From Pyropia haitanensis (taxonomy: Eukaryota; Rhodophyta; Bangiophyceae; Bangiales; Bangiaceae): 64,000 nt of DNA. Numbering within the stretch: position 1 is the first letter of the stretch; every line of letters begins with the position of its first letter. A program made the position numbers and the translations under genes. This document shows, piece by piece, positions 9,593 to 19,325 of the stretch. Location of the stretch: contig SDUX01000090.1 of the NCBI GenBank assembly GCA_008729055.1, positions 94,430-158,429 of the forward strand, written 5' to 3'. The notes under the pieces were generated by a model. It ran no database searches. It was given only the letters and a program-made list of their open reading frames with translations, and was not told where the DNA came from.

Positions 9593-10952
9593 ATGGCTTC
9601 CCGTGTAACTGTTAAGCAGATGCGATCCGAACTGAAGCGTCGGGGGCTCCCCATTCACGGGACGAAGCAGATGCTCGCGGACCGGTGCCGACAGAATGGG
9701 GTCTCGTGTGCTGGGCCGGCTATCACCAGGACGGATGGATCTACCTCGGGTGCTCGGTCGGGCGCTCTCCCTCCCCCGTCGAATCCTGGTTCCCCTGCGC
9801 CCGACGAGCCTCGCCCCTCCCCTCCTCGGCGCACACCCGCAGGACAGAGCGGAGCGCCAAGCGATCCTGACGCGACCGTCCCTGCTGCGGCAACCCCTGC
9901 ACAAGTGTCTGCCGAGAGCGGTGGCACGGCAGCCATCCAACCGAGCCCAGACCGACAGCCTCCGTTTACCAAGCACGAGAGAGCGCGTCTCGCGCATGTG
10001 ATGTGCCATGGCGAGGTCGCTGCTGGTGTCATCGTGTCTCGCGGCCCGATGTCCCGCCAACAGGTGGACTCGAGGTCGAGTCGTACGGAGGTCTGGCCAG
10101 TGGTCGTGGCGGAGGTGTTCAACGGCCCAGAGGTCTTCACTGTTCCCGCCGCGTGCGCAGACGCAGCAATAGACCCCAACCTTCACACAGTTCGGCGCAC
10201 GGGTCAGTTCTTGCGTGCAAAGTGGACAGAGGTATGTTCTCAGCGCGATCTATTTATCGGGCCCGCTTGAGTGCTGCGGTGAGGGTTGTATTGGAGGGAT
10301 CTTTCTGCGCTTCTCCGCCGCCGTAGCGGTTGTCTGACGCCCCGGCATCATTTCATTCGTGTGTATCACTCTCTGTGTGCAGATTGCTTCTGGTTTTTGG
10401 CGCGTGCATAAGCGCTACTCCAGCTCAGGCCAGAACGATCCGAACTTGTGGTCAAACTTCTCGCAAGGGGACACGCTGTTGGACTATTTGTTCGTGTTGC
10501 TGAAAGACAAGGAGATTGTTCTGGAGCTCATGAACCCTGAAGTGGGGCCCGCGGGCGTAGAGGGCGACGTGCCTGGGCTGACCACGGTGGGAGCCGCGAC
10601 CTCTCGAGCCAAGCGTAGGCGCCCGGTGGAGGCCGGAATTCAGTCGCTGATCGACAGCTCTGCCAGCATTGCAGCGTCGGCCGCAAAGCAAGCGCGCCTG
10701 GCAGAGCTCGTTGCTCTGTCCACTACCCTCAAGAATGCGCAGGACGCTGGCCTACCGTCTGGGATTGTTCTGGCCCTCACGACGCGATTGGAAAGTGCTC
10801 TGCAGTCCTCCGTCGGCGAAGAGCCTCTCGAGACTGCAGCGGAACCAGAGCCGGTCGCAGCGGTCGGCGGCGGCGGGCGTGGTCAAGATGATACTGCCGG
10901 CCCCGTGGCTGGCTCCTCTTTTGACCCATCCGTGGACGAGGAGGAGGCGTGA
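9593..10952 (+). CDS. SAP-domain protein of the Harbinger element (two exons)
   Basis: Spliced gene, 402 residues: exon 1 9593-10231, intron 10232-10382 (GTATGT...TGTGCAG), exon 2 10383-10952. The join preserves the frame (KWTE|IASGFW). The N-terminus has a SAP motif, VKQMRSELKRRGLP...LADRC (residues ~5-35), a helix-extended-helix DNA-binding fold. A Pro/Ser-rich linker follows. The middle is a trihelix-like segment spanning the splice site (FLRAKWTEIASGFWRVHKRYSSSGQNDPN). The C-terminus is helical and then acidic (SVDEEEA). In Harbinger elements a second protein helps the transposase bind DNA and enter the nucleus. By position this protein does that job here; the function is inferred. It converges on the transposase gene 157 bp away. 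Confidence 0.75.
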
Positions 10953-11108
10953 GGGTTTTTCAAGGGATTGCCTGTGTCGTTTAGAGAGCTGTTCATTCTG
11001 CGTCCGATTGTAATGCGAGGGCACCACGGTACACATGGGCTTCTTGAATGCGGTGGGCGGTGCACATGGCGCACGTAGGAAAAACAATGTCTTGTGCACA
11101 CACTTGAT

Positions 11109-12353
11109 TCAGTACATGGGAGGTACCCCCGGGCGCAGCAATCCAAGCTCTTCCACCCGACGAGTCATTTTCACCCTCAACAAGGAGCGCTCCCGGTCGC
11201 GACGTCGACCACGCTGGTCGGCACTCACGGTGTCGTTCGGCGCCAAGTAAACATTCCCTCCAGCGCGGTCGTTGGCGAACGGTGCCAAGCGATCCGTACC
11301 GCTCTCGGACTCGTCACAGCAATAGTTATGCAGACGAAAGCACGCTCGAATCAAAGCTGGCCGCTTCGAAAAGGGCACACGAAGAGGTCGCCAGAAGACC
11401 CCCCACCGCCACACAAGCATCCCAAAAGCCTGCTCAATGTGAATACGGAGGGATGAGAGATGGAAGTTGTAAGAGTCCCGCCAGCGATCACCCCTGCCAT
11501 CACCTGGCCACCGGACGGCCAATGCCTCGCTTGCAGCGTACGCATCGTCTGCCGCAATACAGTGGCCATCCCTAATCAGCGCCGCTGTTATGGGGTCCTC
11601 CGGCCTCAGGAGCGCCTGCCCGAGCAATGTACAAGAAAACGCCGTCGAGTCGTGAGAAGACCCAGGACTCATGCAGGACATCCATCGAAACTTGTACGAA
11701 GCGTCACAAATGGCCTGCACATTGAAAGCGTAGAAGCCCTTCCGAGAGTAGTAGTCGGCCACGCACGTAACATCCGATGGTAGGGGCTGCTCCTGCTCAA
11801 TCGCCACGCCATCGAGCGCTCCGATGACGTTGGAGAACGGGGAATTCCGCCCCGCTTGGAAGCCAGCAGCGTACGCGAGTCGACGAGTACTGTTCCCTAC
11901 CTGGAAGTCCAGAGCCAGTGCAGAGGTAGAGTTAACAGCGTCCACGACCTCCCACACTGCGCGGTACAATGAGGCCGGGTGTACCCCAAACGCCGCGCAA
12001 ATGTCCACGTAGCTACCGCCTCCCAAATAGCGCAGCGCCAAAGCAGTACGCGTCTCCGCAGAGAGGCCACGACGGGGCAAAAGAGGGCGCAAGAGTGCCA
12101 CCAGGCCATCAAAGGCGCCATCGGACATGCGCATAGCGCGAGGGAATAGGGCGCCGTAGCGTGCCCGGACGTCGGAAAAGGGTACAGAAACAGATGTGTA
12201 TTGAAAGGGGTCAGAGAACAAACCACGGTGGGCATGCAAGGCTCCAGCCACAGACGTCATGAACGCACCCGCCCGCCAGATAGGAGTGGGGTGCATGATG
12301 CTGTAGGCGGCGATATGAACGGGCTTTGGTGGCGCTCGAGCAGGGCGGACCAT
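11109..12353 (-). CDS. Harbinger-type DDE transposase (HARBI1-like)
   Basis: Single-exon gene, 414 residues from the first ATG. The N-terminal half is helical with a helix-turn-helix-like stretch (SYVDICAAFGVHPASLYRAV). The DDE_Tnp_4 catalytic domain follows: GALDGVAI (first Asp, ~180), SHDSTAF, ADDAYAAS (second Asp, ~270) and RIHIEQAFG (Glu, ~306). All three catalytic acids are present and there are no stops, so the protein should be active. It cuts and joins transposon ends in the nucleus. The stop lies about 157 bp from the end of the convergent SAP gene; the start lies ~170 bp from the right TIR. Confidence 0.93.
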   Translation of the reverse strand: MVRPARAPPKPVHIAAYSIMHPTPIWRAGAFMTSVAGALHAHRGLFSDPFQYTSVSVPFSDVRARYGALFPRAMRMSDGAFDGLVALLRPLLPRRGLSAETRTALALRYLGGGSYVDICAAFGVHPASLYRAVWEVVDAVNSTSALALDFQVGNSTRRLAYAAGFQAGRNSPFSNVIGALDGVAIEQEQPLPSDVTCVADYYSRKGFYAFNVQAICDASYKFRWMSCMSPGSSHDSTAFSCTLLGQALLRPEDPITAALIRDGHCIAADDAYAASEALAVRWPGDGRGDRWRDSYNFHLSSLRIHIEQAFGMLVWRWGVFWRPLRVPFSKRPALIRACFRLHNYCCDESESGTDRLAPFANDRAGGNVYLAPNDTVSADQRGRRRDRERSLLRVKMTRRVEELGLLRPGVPPMY

Positions 12354-12511
12354 CTGCACACCCCACTCTTCAAGTCACACTCCAGTGTTTGTGATACTTC
12401 AAAAAGAGTCATGTTAAGTTGTTCAAAACTTATGTATTTGGTATACCGACCGGACTCCCCTCTCCCGTTCCTTTCGCAGGTATATACCGTCGTCACATGA
12501 GACGGTACGCG

Positions 12512-12526
12512 AACTGCGAACGGGCC
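12512..12526 (-). repeat. Right TIR of the Harbinger element
   Basis: Read inward: GGCCCGTTCGCAGTT. Followed on the plus strand by the duplicated TGA. Confidence 0.8.
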
Positions 12527-12529
12527 TGA

Positions 12530-13305
12530 TTGTGTGCTGCCCCGCTCTCCCCCCCCCGCCTCATTGGCACCGCTTCTAGGGCGCCCCGTAGACGTCCATC
12601 CCCCCCCCCCATTCCACGCTTTTTTTGGCACCATATGGCCATCTCCGTCCTACACCAGGCTGCGTGCCACCTGGATGAGCGCTGCCCCCCCCGCCCCTCT
12701 CCACAGGCAGCACACGGGGGTCCTGTGCGCACCTCCCCCGGCTTGGCACCCCCCCCGCCTCGCTGTCGACTCCGAGTCTCGCGCGAGGGAGTGTCCTGCC
12801 CTGGCGCCGCCCGTCCGCCGCCACGGCCATGTCGGGGGGATCCGTGGCAAGCCCCTGCCCGCCAAACACTGGCAGCTCGCGTCCTGTGGTTTCCCCCCCC
12901 CTCCCAGACACGCCTTTGTGGGCGGGGTGCGCTCCCGGCTCTGTCCTGGGGGGGTGCACTCATTTTTTTTGTGCCTGGAGAGGGGTTTTGCTTCCTGTCA
13001 GCCCGCACGCGGCACCGAACGGCGCGGGCGCTGCTCTACTGCTGCGGTCGGCGACGACGACGTCTACCGTCGTGTTCCTGCCCACCGCCACCCACCGTCA
13101 CCGCGACGTCACCCTTTACGCGCTCGCCGACCACCGTTTCTGCGTGTATTGAGCGTGTGATCTTGGGGCTATGTGAGCATTGAGACGACTGTGGGTCCTG
13201 ACTCGCCCCGCCTTTCTTTTGCTGCGTCTTCCGTGGTGAGCTGTGTGATATTTTCTTCTGTTTGTGTTTTTTTATTGTACCCCTGGGTGCTTTTAGATAT
13301 GGACG
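12530..13305. other. GC-rich leader region before the second Harbinger transposase
   Basis: No convincing ORF. It begins with the repeat shared with 9040-9172 and continues C/G-rich. A pyrimidine-rich tract TTTTTTTATTG...TTTTAG ends at 13296, just before the next coding region, so a 5'-UTR intron is possible. I could not find terminal repeats for a second transposon. Confidence 0.4.
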
Positions 13306-16300
13306 ATGACCTCCGACGACGATGATGAAATGGCCGTTCTCGTGGCGCATCACCACCGCCTCACCATCCTCCGCCTCTTACGGCGAAGGCGATTGATGTC
13401 GCGGATTACCCGCCGCCGCCGGGGCTCGCTCCCTGGCCGACGGCCAAACAAGAACCGGGACTTTTCTCTTGGCCTGCAAAGCATCATACGCGACTATTTC
13501 GGAGTGAGTGGGCACGAGCCCATCTACGACGAGACCGACTTCGAGCGGCGCTTTCGCGTCCCGCGCGTTGTTTTTATGCGCATTTTCAACGACATCAAGC
13601 ATGAGCCCTGGTGGGAGCAGCGGCCCAATGCGACCGGGAGGCTGCAAGCACATCCTCTTCAGAAGCTGGTAGGGGCCTTCCGCGTGCTAGGGTACGGTGA
13701 GAGCCCGGATCGCACGGACGAGTACGTCCGTTTGAGCAAGACGACGGTGTCACTGGCTATGAAGCGGCTGGTGGGGTTTATTCTGCGCAAGTATCAATCC
13801 GAGTACTTGCGTGCCCCGTCGAACGAGGACCTGCTGCGGATTATGAGGCGCAATATGGAGAGGGGCATGCCTGGCTGCATTGGCAGCCTAGACTGCTCCC
13901 ACTGGGAGTGGAGCAACTGTCCAACCGCACATGCGGGCATGTACCAAGACCGTAGTGGGAAGCGGAGCATCGTTCTCGAGACGGTGTGCGATGAGGATTT
14001 GTGGATTTGGCACATCTACGCCGGCGCACCCGGCAGCAACAACGACTTGAACGTGCTGGCGCACAGCCCCCTCATGACGAAGGTCACCCGCGCGGCGTGG
14101 CCTCCACCTGGTTTGTCATTCTTCGTGGGTGACACTCTTTTTCGCATGCCGTACTATCTTGTGGATGGCATTTATCCTCGCTATGCATTTCTCGTCTCTC
14201 CACACGCCGTGCCCGCCAACGACCAAGAGCGAGCTTTCAATCGCCTTCAAGAGGCGCTCCGAAAGGACGTAGAGCGCCTCTACGCTGTACTAACCGCGCG
14301 GTTCCACTTGGCTCTGTACCCCGCGCGGTCTATGTCTGTGTCTACTCTCGTCTGCACTGCCAAGGCCATCGCAATTCTTCACAATATGGTCACCGAGCAG
14401 CGCTGTCACAGGTATGTGTCGCGCTCGCGGGCGGCGTACGGAACGGGGATACCAGGTGGGCGGTGCGGGTGCGGGTCGGCAGCGTCTGACTGCGGTTGTG
14501 CGGGCGGGGCGGCCGTCGCTGATTGCGGTGCTGGTGGTGGTGCGGGCGGGGTGTTCGGTCAGGGCGGTGGTGGCGCCGGTGCGGCCGGGGTCGGCGGTGG
14601 CGCCGCCGGCGGCGGTGGTACCGCGGGCGGCGGTGTTGGCGCCGGCGCCGGTGCGGTTGGGGTCGGCGGTGGCGCCGCCGCCGGCGCTGGAGCCGCGGGC
14701 GGCGGCGGCGGTGGCGCCGCCGCCGGCGGTGGTGCCGCGGGCGGCGGCAGCGGTGCGGCCGGCGGCGGTGGTGCCACGGGCGGCGGCGGTGGCGCCGGCG
14801 CCGGTGTTGGCGCCGGCGCCGGTGCGGTCGGGGTCGGCGGTAGCGCCGCCGGCGGCGCTGGAGCCGCGGGCGGCGGTGGTGGCGCCGGCGCCGGTGTTGG
14901 CGTCGGCGCCGGTGCGGTCGGGGTCGGCGGTAGCGCCGCCGGCGGCGGTGGAGCCGCGGGCGGCGGTGGTGGCGCCGGCGCCGGTGTTGGCGCCGGCGCC
15001 GGTGCGGTCGGGGTCGGCGGTAGCGCCGCCGGCGGCGGTGGAGCCGCGGGCGTCGGCGGTGGCGCCGCCGGCGGCGGTGGCGCCGGCGCCGGTGCGGTCG
15101 GGGTCGGCGGTAGCGCCGCCGGCGGCGGTGGAGCCGCGGGCGGCGGCGGTGGCGCCGCCGGCGGCGGTGGCGCCGCCGGCGGCGGTGGTGCCGCGGGCGG
15201 CTGCAGCGGTGCGGCCGGCGGCGGTGGTGCCGCGGGCGGCGGCGGTGGCGCCGGCGCCGGTGTTGGCGCCGGCGCCGGTGTGGCAGGGGTCGGCGGGGTC
15301 GCCGCCGGTGGCGGTGGTGCCGCGGGCGGCGGCGGTGGCGACGCCGGCGGCGGTGGCGCCGCGGGCGGCTGCGGCGGTGCGGCCGGCGGCGGTGGTACCG
15401 CGGGCGGCGGCGGCAGTGCGGCCGGCGGCGGTGGTGCCGCTGGCCGCGGTGGTGGCGCCGGCGGCGGTGTTGGCGCCGGCGCCGTTGCGGTCGGGGTCGA
15501 CGGTGGGGCCGCCGGCGGCGGTGGTGCCGCGGGCGGCGGCGGTGGCGCCACCGGCGGCAGTGGTGCCGCGGGCGGCGGCGGCGGTACGGCCGGCGGCGGC
15601 GGTGCCGCGGGCGGCGGCGGTGGCGCCGCCGGCGGCGGTGGTGCCGCAGGCGGCGGCGGCGGTGCGGCCGGCGGTGGTTGTGCCGCGGGCGGCGGCGGTG
15701 GCGTCGCCGGCGGTGTTGGCGCCGGCGCCGTTGCGGCCGGGGTCGGCGGTGGTGCCGCGGGCGGCGGCGTTGGCGCCGCCGGCGGCGGTGGTGCCGCAGG
15801 CGGCGGCGGCGGTGCGGCCGGCGGTGGTTGTGCCGCGGGCGGCGGCGGTGGCGTCGCCGGCGGTGTTGGCGCCGGCGCCGTTGCGGCCGGGGTCGGCGGT
15901 GGCGCCGCCGGCGGCGGTTGTGCCGCGGGTCGCGGCGGTGGCGCCGGCGTTGGGGCCGGCGGCGGTGCCGCCGCCGAGGGCGGAGGCGGCGGTGTCGCTG
16001 GGGTGGGTGGCCCGAACGATGGAGGGGAGGGTGTAGGTGCGGGAGGGGGGGGAGGGGGCGATGGTGGAGCTGGTGCTGGGGGTGGTGGGGGGGCGGGTGT
16101 GGACGCGGGTGCGGTGCCGGATGTTGTTGGGGTTCTTCCAGTGGTTAATCCCGCGGGCGAGCCAGCAGAGGGCGTTTTCTTTCGAGCGCTTCTGGCGTGG
16201 TCCCGTGGGACGGACCCACAGGTTCACGCTGCGCTGAAGACCTGCCTCACAGCGCACGTGTGGGCCCATCAGGATGCGCTACTCCGGCCGTATGAGGGAG

Positions 16301-16308
16301 AAATGTAA
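13306..16308 (+). CDS. Plant-type PIF/Harbinger transposase with a minisatellite intron
   Basis: Exon 1 13306-14455 and exon 2 16142-16308 join in frame (GIP|VVNPAGEP) to about 438 residues. It has the Plant_tran/ALP1-like form of DDE nuclease: FGVSGHEPIYDETDFERRFRV at the N-terminus, GCIGSLDCSHWEWSNCP (Asp ~195), YYLVDGIYP (Asp ~285) and DVERLYAVLTARF (Glu ~322). The end is HAALKTCLTAHVWAHQD. Donor G|GTGGGC and acceptor TTCTTCCAG flank 1,686 bp of GC minisatellite that is itself open in the same frame, so an unspliced 1,000-residue Gly/Ala form cannot be excluded. An earlier donor GTATGT (14412) does not restore the exon 2 frame. The start is the first ATG of the frame; an overlapping ATG at 13299 is out of frame. 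Confidence 0.85.
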   Translation: MTSDDDDEMAVLVAHHHRLTILRLLRRRRLMSRITRRRRGSLPGRRPNKNRDFSLGLQSIIRDYFGVSGHEPIYDETDFERRFRVPRVVFMRIFNDIKHEPWWEQRPNATGRLQAHPLQKLVGAFRVLGYGESPDRTDEYVRLSKTTVSLAMKRLVGFILRKYQSEYLRAPSNEDLLRIMRRNMERGMPGCIGSLDCSHWEWSNCPTAHAGMYQDRSGKRSIVLETVCDEDLWIWHIYAGAPGSNNDLNVLAHSPLMTKVTRAAWPPPGLSFFVGDTLFRMPYYLVDGIYPRYAFLVSPHAVPANDQERAFNRLQEALRKDVERLYAVLTARFHLALYPARSMSVSTLVCTAKAIAILHNMVTEQRCHRYVSRSRAAYGTGIPGGRCGCGSAASDCGCAGGAAVADCGAGGGAGGVFGQGGGGAGAAGVGGGAAGGGGTAGGGVGAGAGAVGVGGGAAAGAGAAGGGGGGAAAGGGAAGGGSGAAGGGGATGGGGGAGAGVGAGAGAVGVGGSAAGGAGAAGGGGGAGAGVGVGAGAVGVGGSAAGGGGAAGGGGGAGAGVGAGAGAVGVGGSAAGGGGAAGVGGGAAGGGGAGAGAVGVGGSAAGGGGAAGGGGGAAGGGGAAGGGGAAGGCSGAAGGGGAAGGGGGAGAGVGAGAGVAGVGGVAAGGGGAAGGGGGDAGGGGAAGGCGGAAGGGGTAGGGGSAAGGGGAAGRGGGAGGGVGAGAVAVGVDGGAAGGGGAAGGGGGATGGSGAAGGGGGTAGGGGAAGGGGGAAGGGGAAGGGGGAAGGGCAAGGGGGVAGGVGAGAVAAGVGGGAAGGGVGAAGGGGAAGGGGGAAGGGCAAGGGGGVAGGVGAGAVAAGVGGGAAGGGCAAGRGGGAGVGAGGGAAAEGGGGGVAGVGGPNDGGEGVGAGGGGGGDGGAGAGGGGGAGVDAGAVPDVVGVLPVVNPAGEPAEGVFFRALLAWSRGTDPQVHAALKTCLTAHVWAHQDALLRPYEGEM
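14456..16141 (+). repeat. GC minisatellite filling the transposase intron
   Basis: Runs of GCCGCCGGCGGCGGTGG-like units. A higher-order 90-bp period is visible where GGTGCGGTCGGGGTCGGCGG recurs at 14821, 14911, 15001 and 15091, and a 150-bp duplication near 15679/15829. The length is a multiple of three and the forward frame has no stop, coding (GGGAAG)-like repeats. Confidence 0.85.
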
Positions 16309-16487
16309 TCTTTACACGCGTGCCTATCGTTCGGTGCAAAGGCAGAGAAGGATTTGCCTCTCTGACGCTGTGACCCGTGGGTTGTGTGGGCTGGTGGGGG
16401 GGTCGGGGGGGGGGCGGGGGGCGGAAGGCGGGTTGGAAGGGCTCGAAGAGGCTCTTGTCCCAACAGACCCGCGCCGCGCGGCGGCGC
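16309..16487. other. Short spacer between convergent genes
   Basis: Gene-free stretch between the transposase stop and the end of the DUF819 gene; contains a G-rich run (16398-16430). No terminator signal could be assigned. Confidence 0.5.
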
Positions 16488-17799
16488 TCACCCGCCCAGC
16501 GTCACCCACAGCCCAGTCCCCAGCAACGTGCCCGCCGCGTAGCCGGCCACCCCCAATAGCACTCCGACGCCCACCAGCGACAGCCAGCGCATGGCCGCCG
16601 CAAACGCGGCGGCGATGGCCGCGCCGCCCCCGCCCGCGTTGGACGCGACCGCCGCCTCAGGCGGCCGCCACCGCCCGCCCGCGGCGGCGACCGCGGCGGC
16701 GGCGACAGCGATGCCCGCCGCGTGGCCGCCGAGTGTGACGGCACAAAAGAGGAGCGTGCGGGGGGCGGTCGCGACGGCGCTGAGCCGCGCCGCCGCGCCG
16801 AGGGTGGCAAACTGGACGCCAAGAAGGAGGTCCGAGAGGGCGACCGCGGCGGCCGTTACGGGGGGGAGGGGGGGGTCGGTCCCGGTCGCGCCGCCCGCGC
16901 CGCCGACGCCAGCTGCTGTCGCCGCCACCGCGGGCGCCACATCCGCCGCAGGCGCCGCGCCCGCGCGGCCGCCACACTCTCCCGCCCCCCCCGTCGCCAC
17001 CGCCACCGCCGCAGCCGCCACCGCCGCCGGCCGCACGCGGGCACCCACCCCACTAGCGGCGGCCACCCCGGCACGACGGACGCAGGCGAGCAGCCGCGAC
17101 GGACCCGGCGGCCATGTGCGGCGCGGCCGCCGCGGCGGCATCGCCGCCTGCGGCAGCGGCACCACCAGCGCGAGCGCCCACGACGCGAGCAGCTCCGCGC
17201 CGGGGAGGTGACGGGAGGCCGGGCGCGGCGGCGGCCACGTTGCCGGCCGCGCAGATGGCGGTGGCGTAGGCGGTGGCCGCCGCCACCGCCGCGGCAGCGT
17301 GCTCGACGGGCAGCCGCGGCGACGACGGTAACAGCGACGGCGGCGGCGGCGGCGGCAGCGGCGGCGGCGGGGACGGTGGGAAGCCCGCCACCAGCGGCAC
17401 CCCCGCGGCGGCGGCGGCGTGGCCCTCAACCCCCTCCACCCGCCCGGGCGGTACAGCCACCGGCGGCGGCGGCGCCTCCCCCCGGGGCACCACCGCGGTG
17501 AGGACGGCGAGGCAGACGGCCATCGCCGCCATATCCGCCGCCACCGCCGCGCCCACCCCCCCCAGCACCACCGCCGCGGCGATGGCAACAAAATTGACCG
17601 ACCCGCCCACGTACGTTGCCGCGAGCGTGCCCGCCAGCCGCGCCGCCGCGGCACGGCCGCCGGGCAGTGGCACCACCGCCGCGGCGTCCGCCGCTTCGGT
17701 GACCGTGCCGACGGCACCGGCAATGAAAAACAGGGAGGCAACGGCCGTCGGGCTTGCCGCCGCGGCGGCTAAGCGCGCCCACCGGCGGCGGCCGCCGGT

Positions 17800-17841
<42 letters not shown>

Positions 17842-18126
17842 GTCAGCCGGCAACCCCCCTGGAGCCACCGCCGCCCGCGGCGGCGGCAGCGGCAACCGCC
17901 GCCGCCGCGGCAGCGAGCCGACCAGCAGCACCACCGCCGCCGGCGCGGCGGCCGCCCACGCCGCGTCGTACACCGCGTGTGCCGGCGGCAGCAGCCGCGC
18001 GTTGGACGCCACCGCCGCGAGGAGGAAGGCCCGCGTCGGGCAGCCCGCCGCGGCGGTGATCGCCGCGGCGAGTGCCGCGACGACCGCCAGGGGGGGGGAC
18101 GCCCGCATGAGCAGTAGCGACGCCAT
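16488..18126 (-). CDS. DUF819-family integral membrane protein, frame broken
   Basis: The best host-gene candidate. First frame (18126 to ~17200): FLLAAVASNARLLPP, AVYDAAWAAAAPAAVVLLVGS, FFIAGAVGTV and ATYVGGSVNF with VAADMAAMAVCLAVL. Second frame (~17200 to 16488): LLLGVQFATLGA, LFCAVTLGGHAAGIAVA, AVASNAGGGGAAIAAAFAAAMRW and GVLLGVAGYAAGTLLGTGLW. These blocks appear in the order and spacing I know for DUF819: an N-terminal TM pair, GGSVNF, and a C-terminal ASNA.GGPATA-like motif. Several transmembrane helices are obvious; eukaryotic members are usually plastid proteins. The two frames differ by one base around 17050-17250, so there is either an unrecognised intron, a sequencing slip in GC-rich DNA, or a real frameshift. 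The start ATG at 18126 (MASLLLMRAS) is a choice; the frame stays open upstream through Pro/Ala repeats. Confidence 0.65.
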
Positions 18127-18149
18127 CGCCGCCGGGGGGGGGTGGGCCG

Positions 18150-18154
18150 CCGCT

Positions 18155-18196
<42 letters not shown>

Positions 18197-18535
18197 CGTG
18201 CCGCCGCCGCGCCGGCACCGCCGCCGCCGGGGGGGCGGGGGAGGGCACCACCACCCGCCGTGGCCAACCCAGACGCGGCGGGCGGCGGGGACGGTGGCGG
18301 CGGCGGCGGGTGGCGGCGGCGGCGGGTGGCGGCGGCGGCGACGGCGGCGCGGACGGCGGCGGCGGGGGGGGGGGGGAGGGCACCACCACCTGCCGTGGCC
18401 ATCCCAGACGCGGCGGGCGGCGGGGACGGTGGCGGCGGCGGCGGGTGGCGGCGGCGGCGGGTGGCGGCGGCGGCGGCGGCGGCGGCGCGGACGGCGGCGG
18501 CGGGGGGGGGGGGGGGAGGCCACCCCACTCCCGGC
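18150..18535. repeat. Duplicated GC-rich block and GCC tracts
   Basis: Two similar ~130-bp blocks (about 18225-18365 and 18365-18505), each with a G-run, GGGCACCACCACC(T/C)GCCGTGGCC and a (GGCGGCGGC)n stretch, preceded by a (CCG)n run at 18155-18200. On the minus strand they encode PPPPAAAVRAA/RRRRHPPPPPP repeats upstream of the DUF819 start. Confidence 0.8.
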
Positions 18536-18539
18536 GGAA

Positions 18540-19224
18540 AGTAGCAGCGGCCGCCCAGGCGGGGGAGGGCGCCCGCGGCTGGCCGTGGCGCCCATGCAGG
18601 CCACACCCCAAGCTTGATGCCACCTCGCACAGCCAGCGGGGGGGGAACAGACTTGGGAGGCCGACGGCGGCGTGAGGAAAGGGGGGGGGGGGGCGGCCGC
18701 CCACCCGGCCGGCCGGCCGCCAGTCCGACCTATTGCCGCCCGGGCCGAGGGTGGGTGGGCTGGCGGGCGGGCCGGGCGGGCGGTGGGGTGGGCAGCCCAG
18801 AGGGTTGGGATGCCGGCGAGGGGGCAAAGCCAGCGAGCGCGCGGCGGGCGGTGGAGCGGAAGGGTTGTGTTGGCAGAGGGTGGGGAGAGTGGGTGGTGTT
18901 GGCAGCGGGTGGGGAGAGTAAGTCGCGTTGGCGGCCGCGGAGGGTGGGGGTGGTGCGGCGGCGAGAGGAGCCGGCGCAGTGGATCCAAGCACCCTGTACG
19001 TACATTTCCAATCAAAGCGGCGCGTACGGCCTCCGTGGGGTGTTCGGCTGCTGCAAGCAGGCCCTCCTGACCCCGTCAGGGCCACCTTGCACAGAACATT
19101 AGGTACAGGGTGATAGACCCACTGCGCAGGGGTCCTGTGCTGTGCTTGGCGAGGCGGGCGCCACGCCGGGGGCGGTGGACGGCGCGGGCGCCACGCCGGG
19201 GGCGATTCACGGTGCGGCACGCGA
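18540..19224. other. GC-rich gene-free stretch
   Basis: Low-complexity sequence with G-runs and repeated GGTGGGGAGAGT near 18878-18920, and a 28-bp unit containing GCGGGCGCCACGCCGGGGGC twice at ~19155-19205. No supported gene. Confidence 0.6.
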
Positions 19225-19325
19225 CTGGCCAACGGTAACAGTGTTGCCATCGAACTGGCCAATGGTAAAATTGTTGCCATGGATCTGGCCAATGGTAAAA
19301 GTATTGCCATTGATCTGGCCAATCA
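19225..19325. repeat. 30-bp tandem repeat, 3.3 copies
   Basis: CTGGCCAA.GGTAA recurs exactly every 30 bp at 19225, 19255, 19285 and 19315, each followed by GTTGCCAT or ATTGCCAT. Lower GC than the surroundings. Confidence 0.9.

Larger units (their letters stand above)
9176..12526. mobile_element. PIF/Harbinger DNA transposon, complete
   Basis: 3,351 bp bounded by terminal inverted repeats: left GGCCCTTTCGCAGTT, right (read inward) GGCCCGTTCGCAGTT, one mismatch in 15. Subterminal GTGACGGTATATAC is matched inside the right end with a 3-nt insertion. A 3-bp target duplication TGA lies at 9173-9175 and 12527-12529, of the TNA form expected for Harbinger. Inside are two convergent genes, a SAP-domain protein (+) and a DDE transposase (-), both intact. 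TIR start, TSD length and the transposase agree, so the call is firm; a SAP protein in place of the usual SANT/Myb partner is unusual. Confidence 0.88.

Noticed and set aside
14456..16141. A ~1,000-residue transposase with a Gly/Ala-rich middle
   Set aside because: Splice sites at 14456 and 16141 remove the minisatellite and rejoin two transposase-like parts in frame; the long form is kept only as an alternative.
14290..16269. Minus-strand 659-residue Thr/Ala-rich ORF opposite the transposase intron
   Set aside because: Antisense reading of the minisatellite; no start context or domain.
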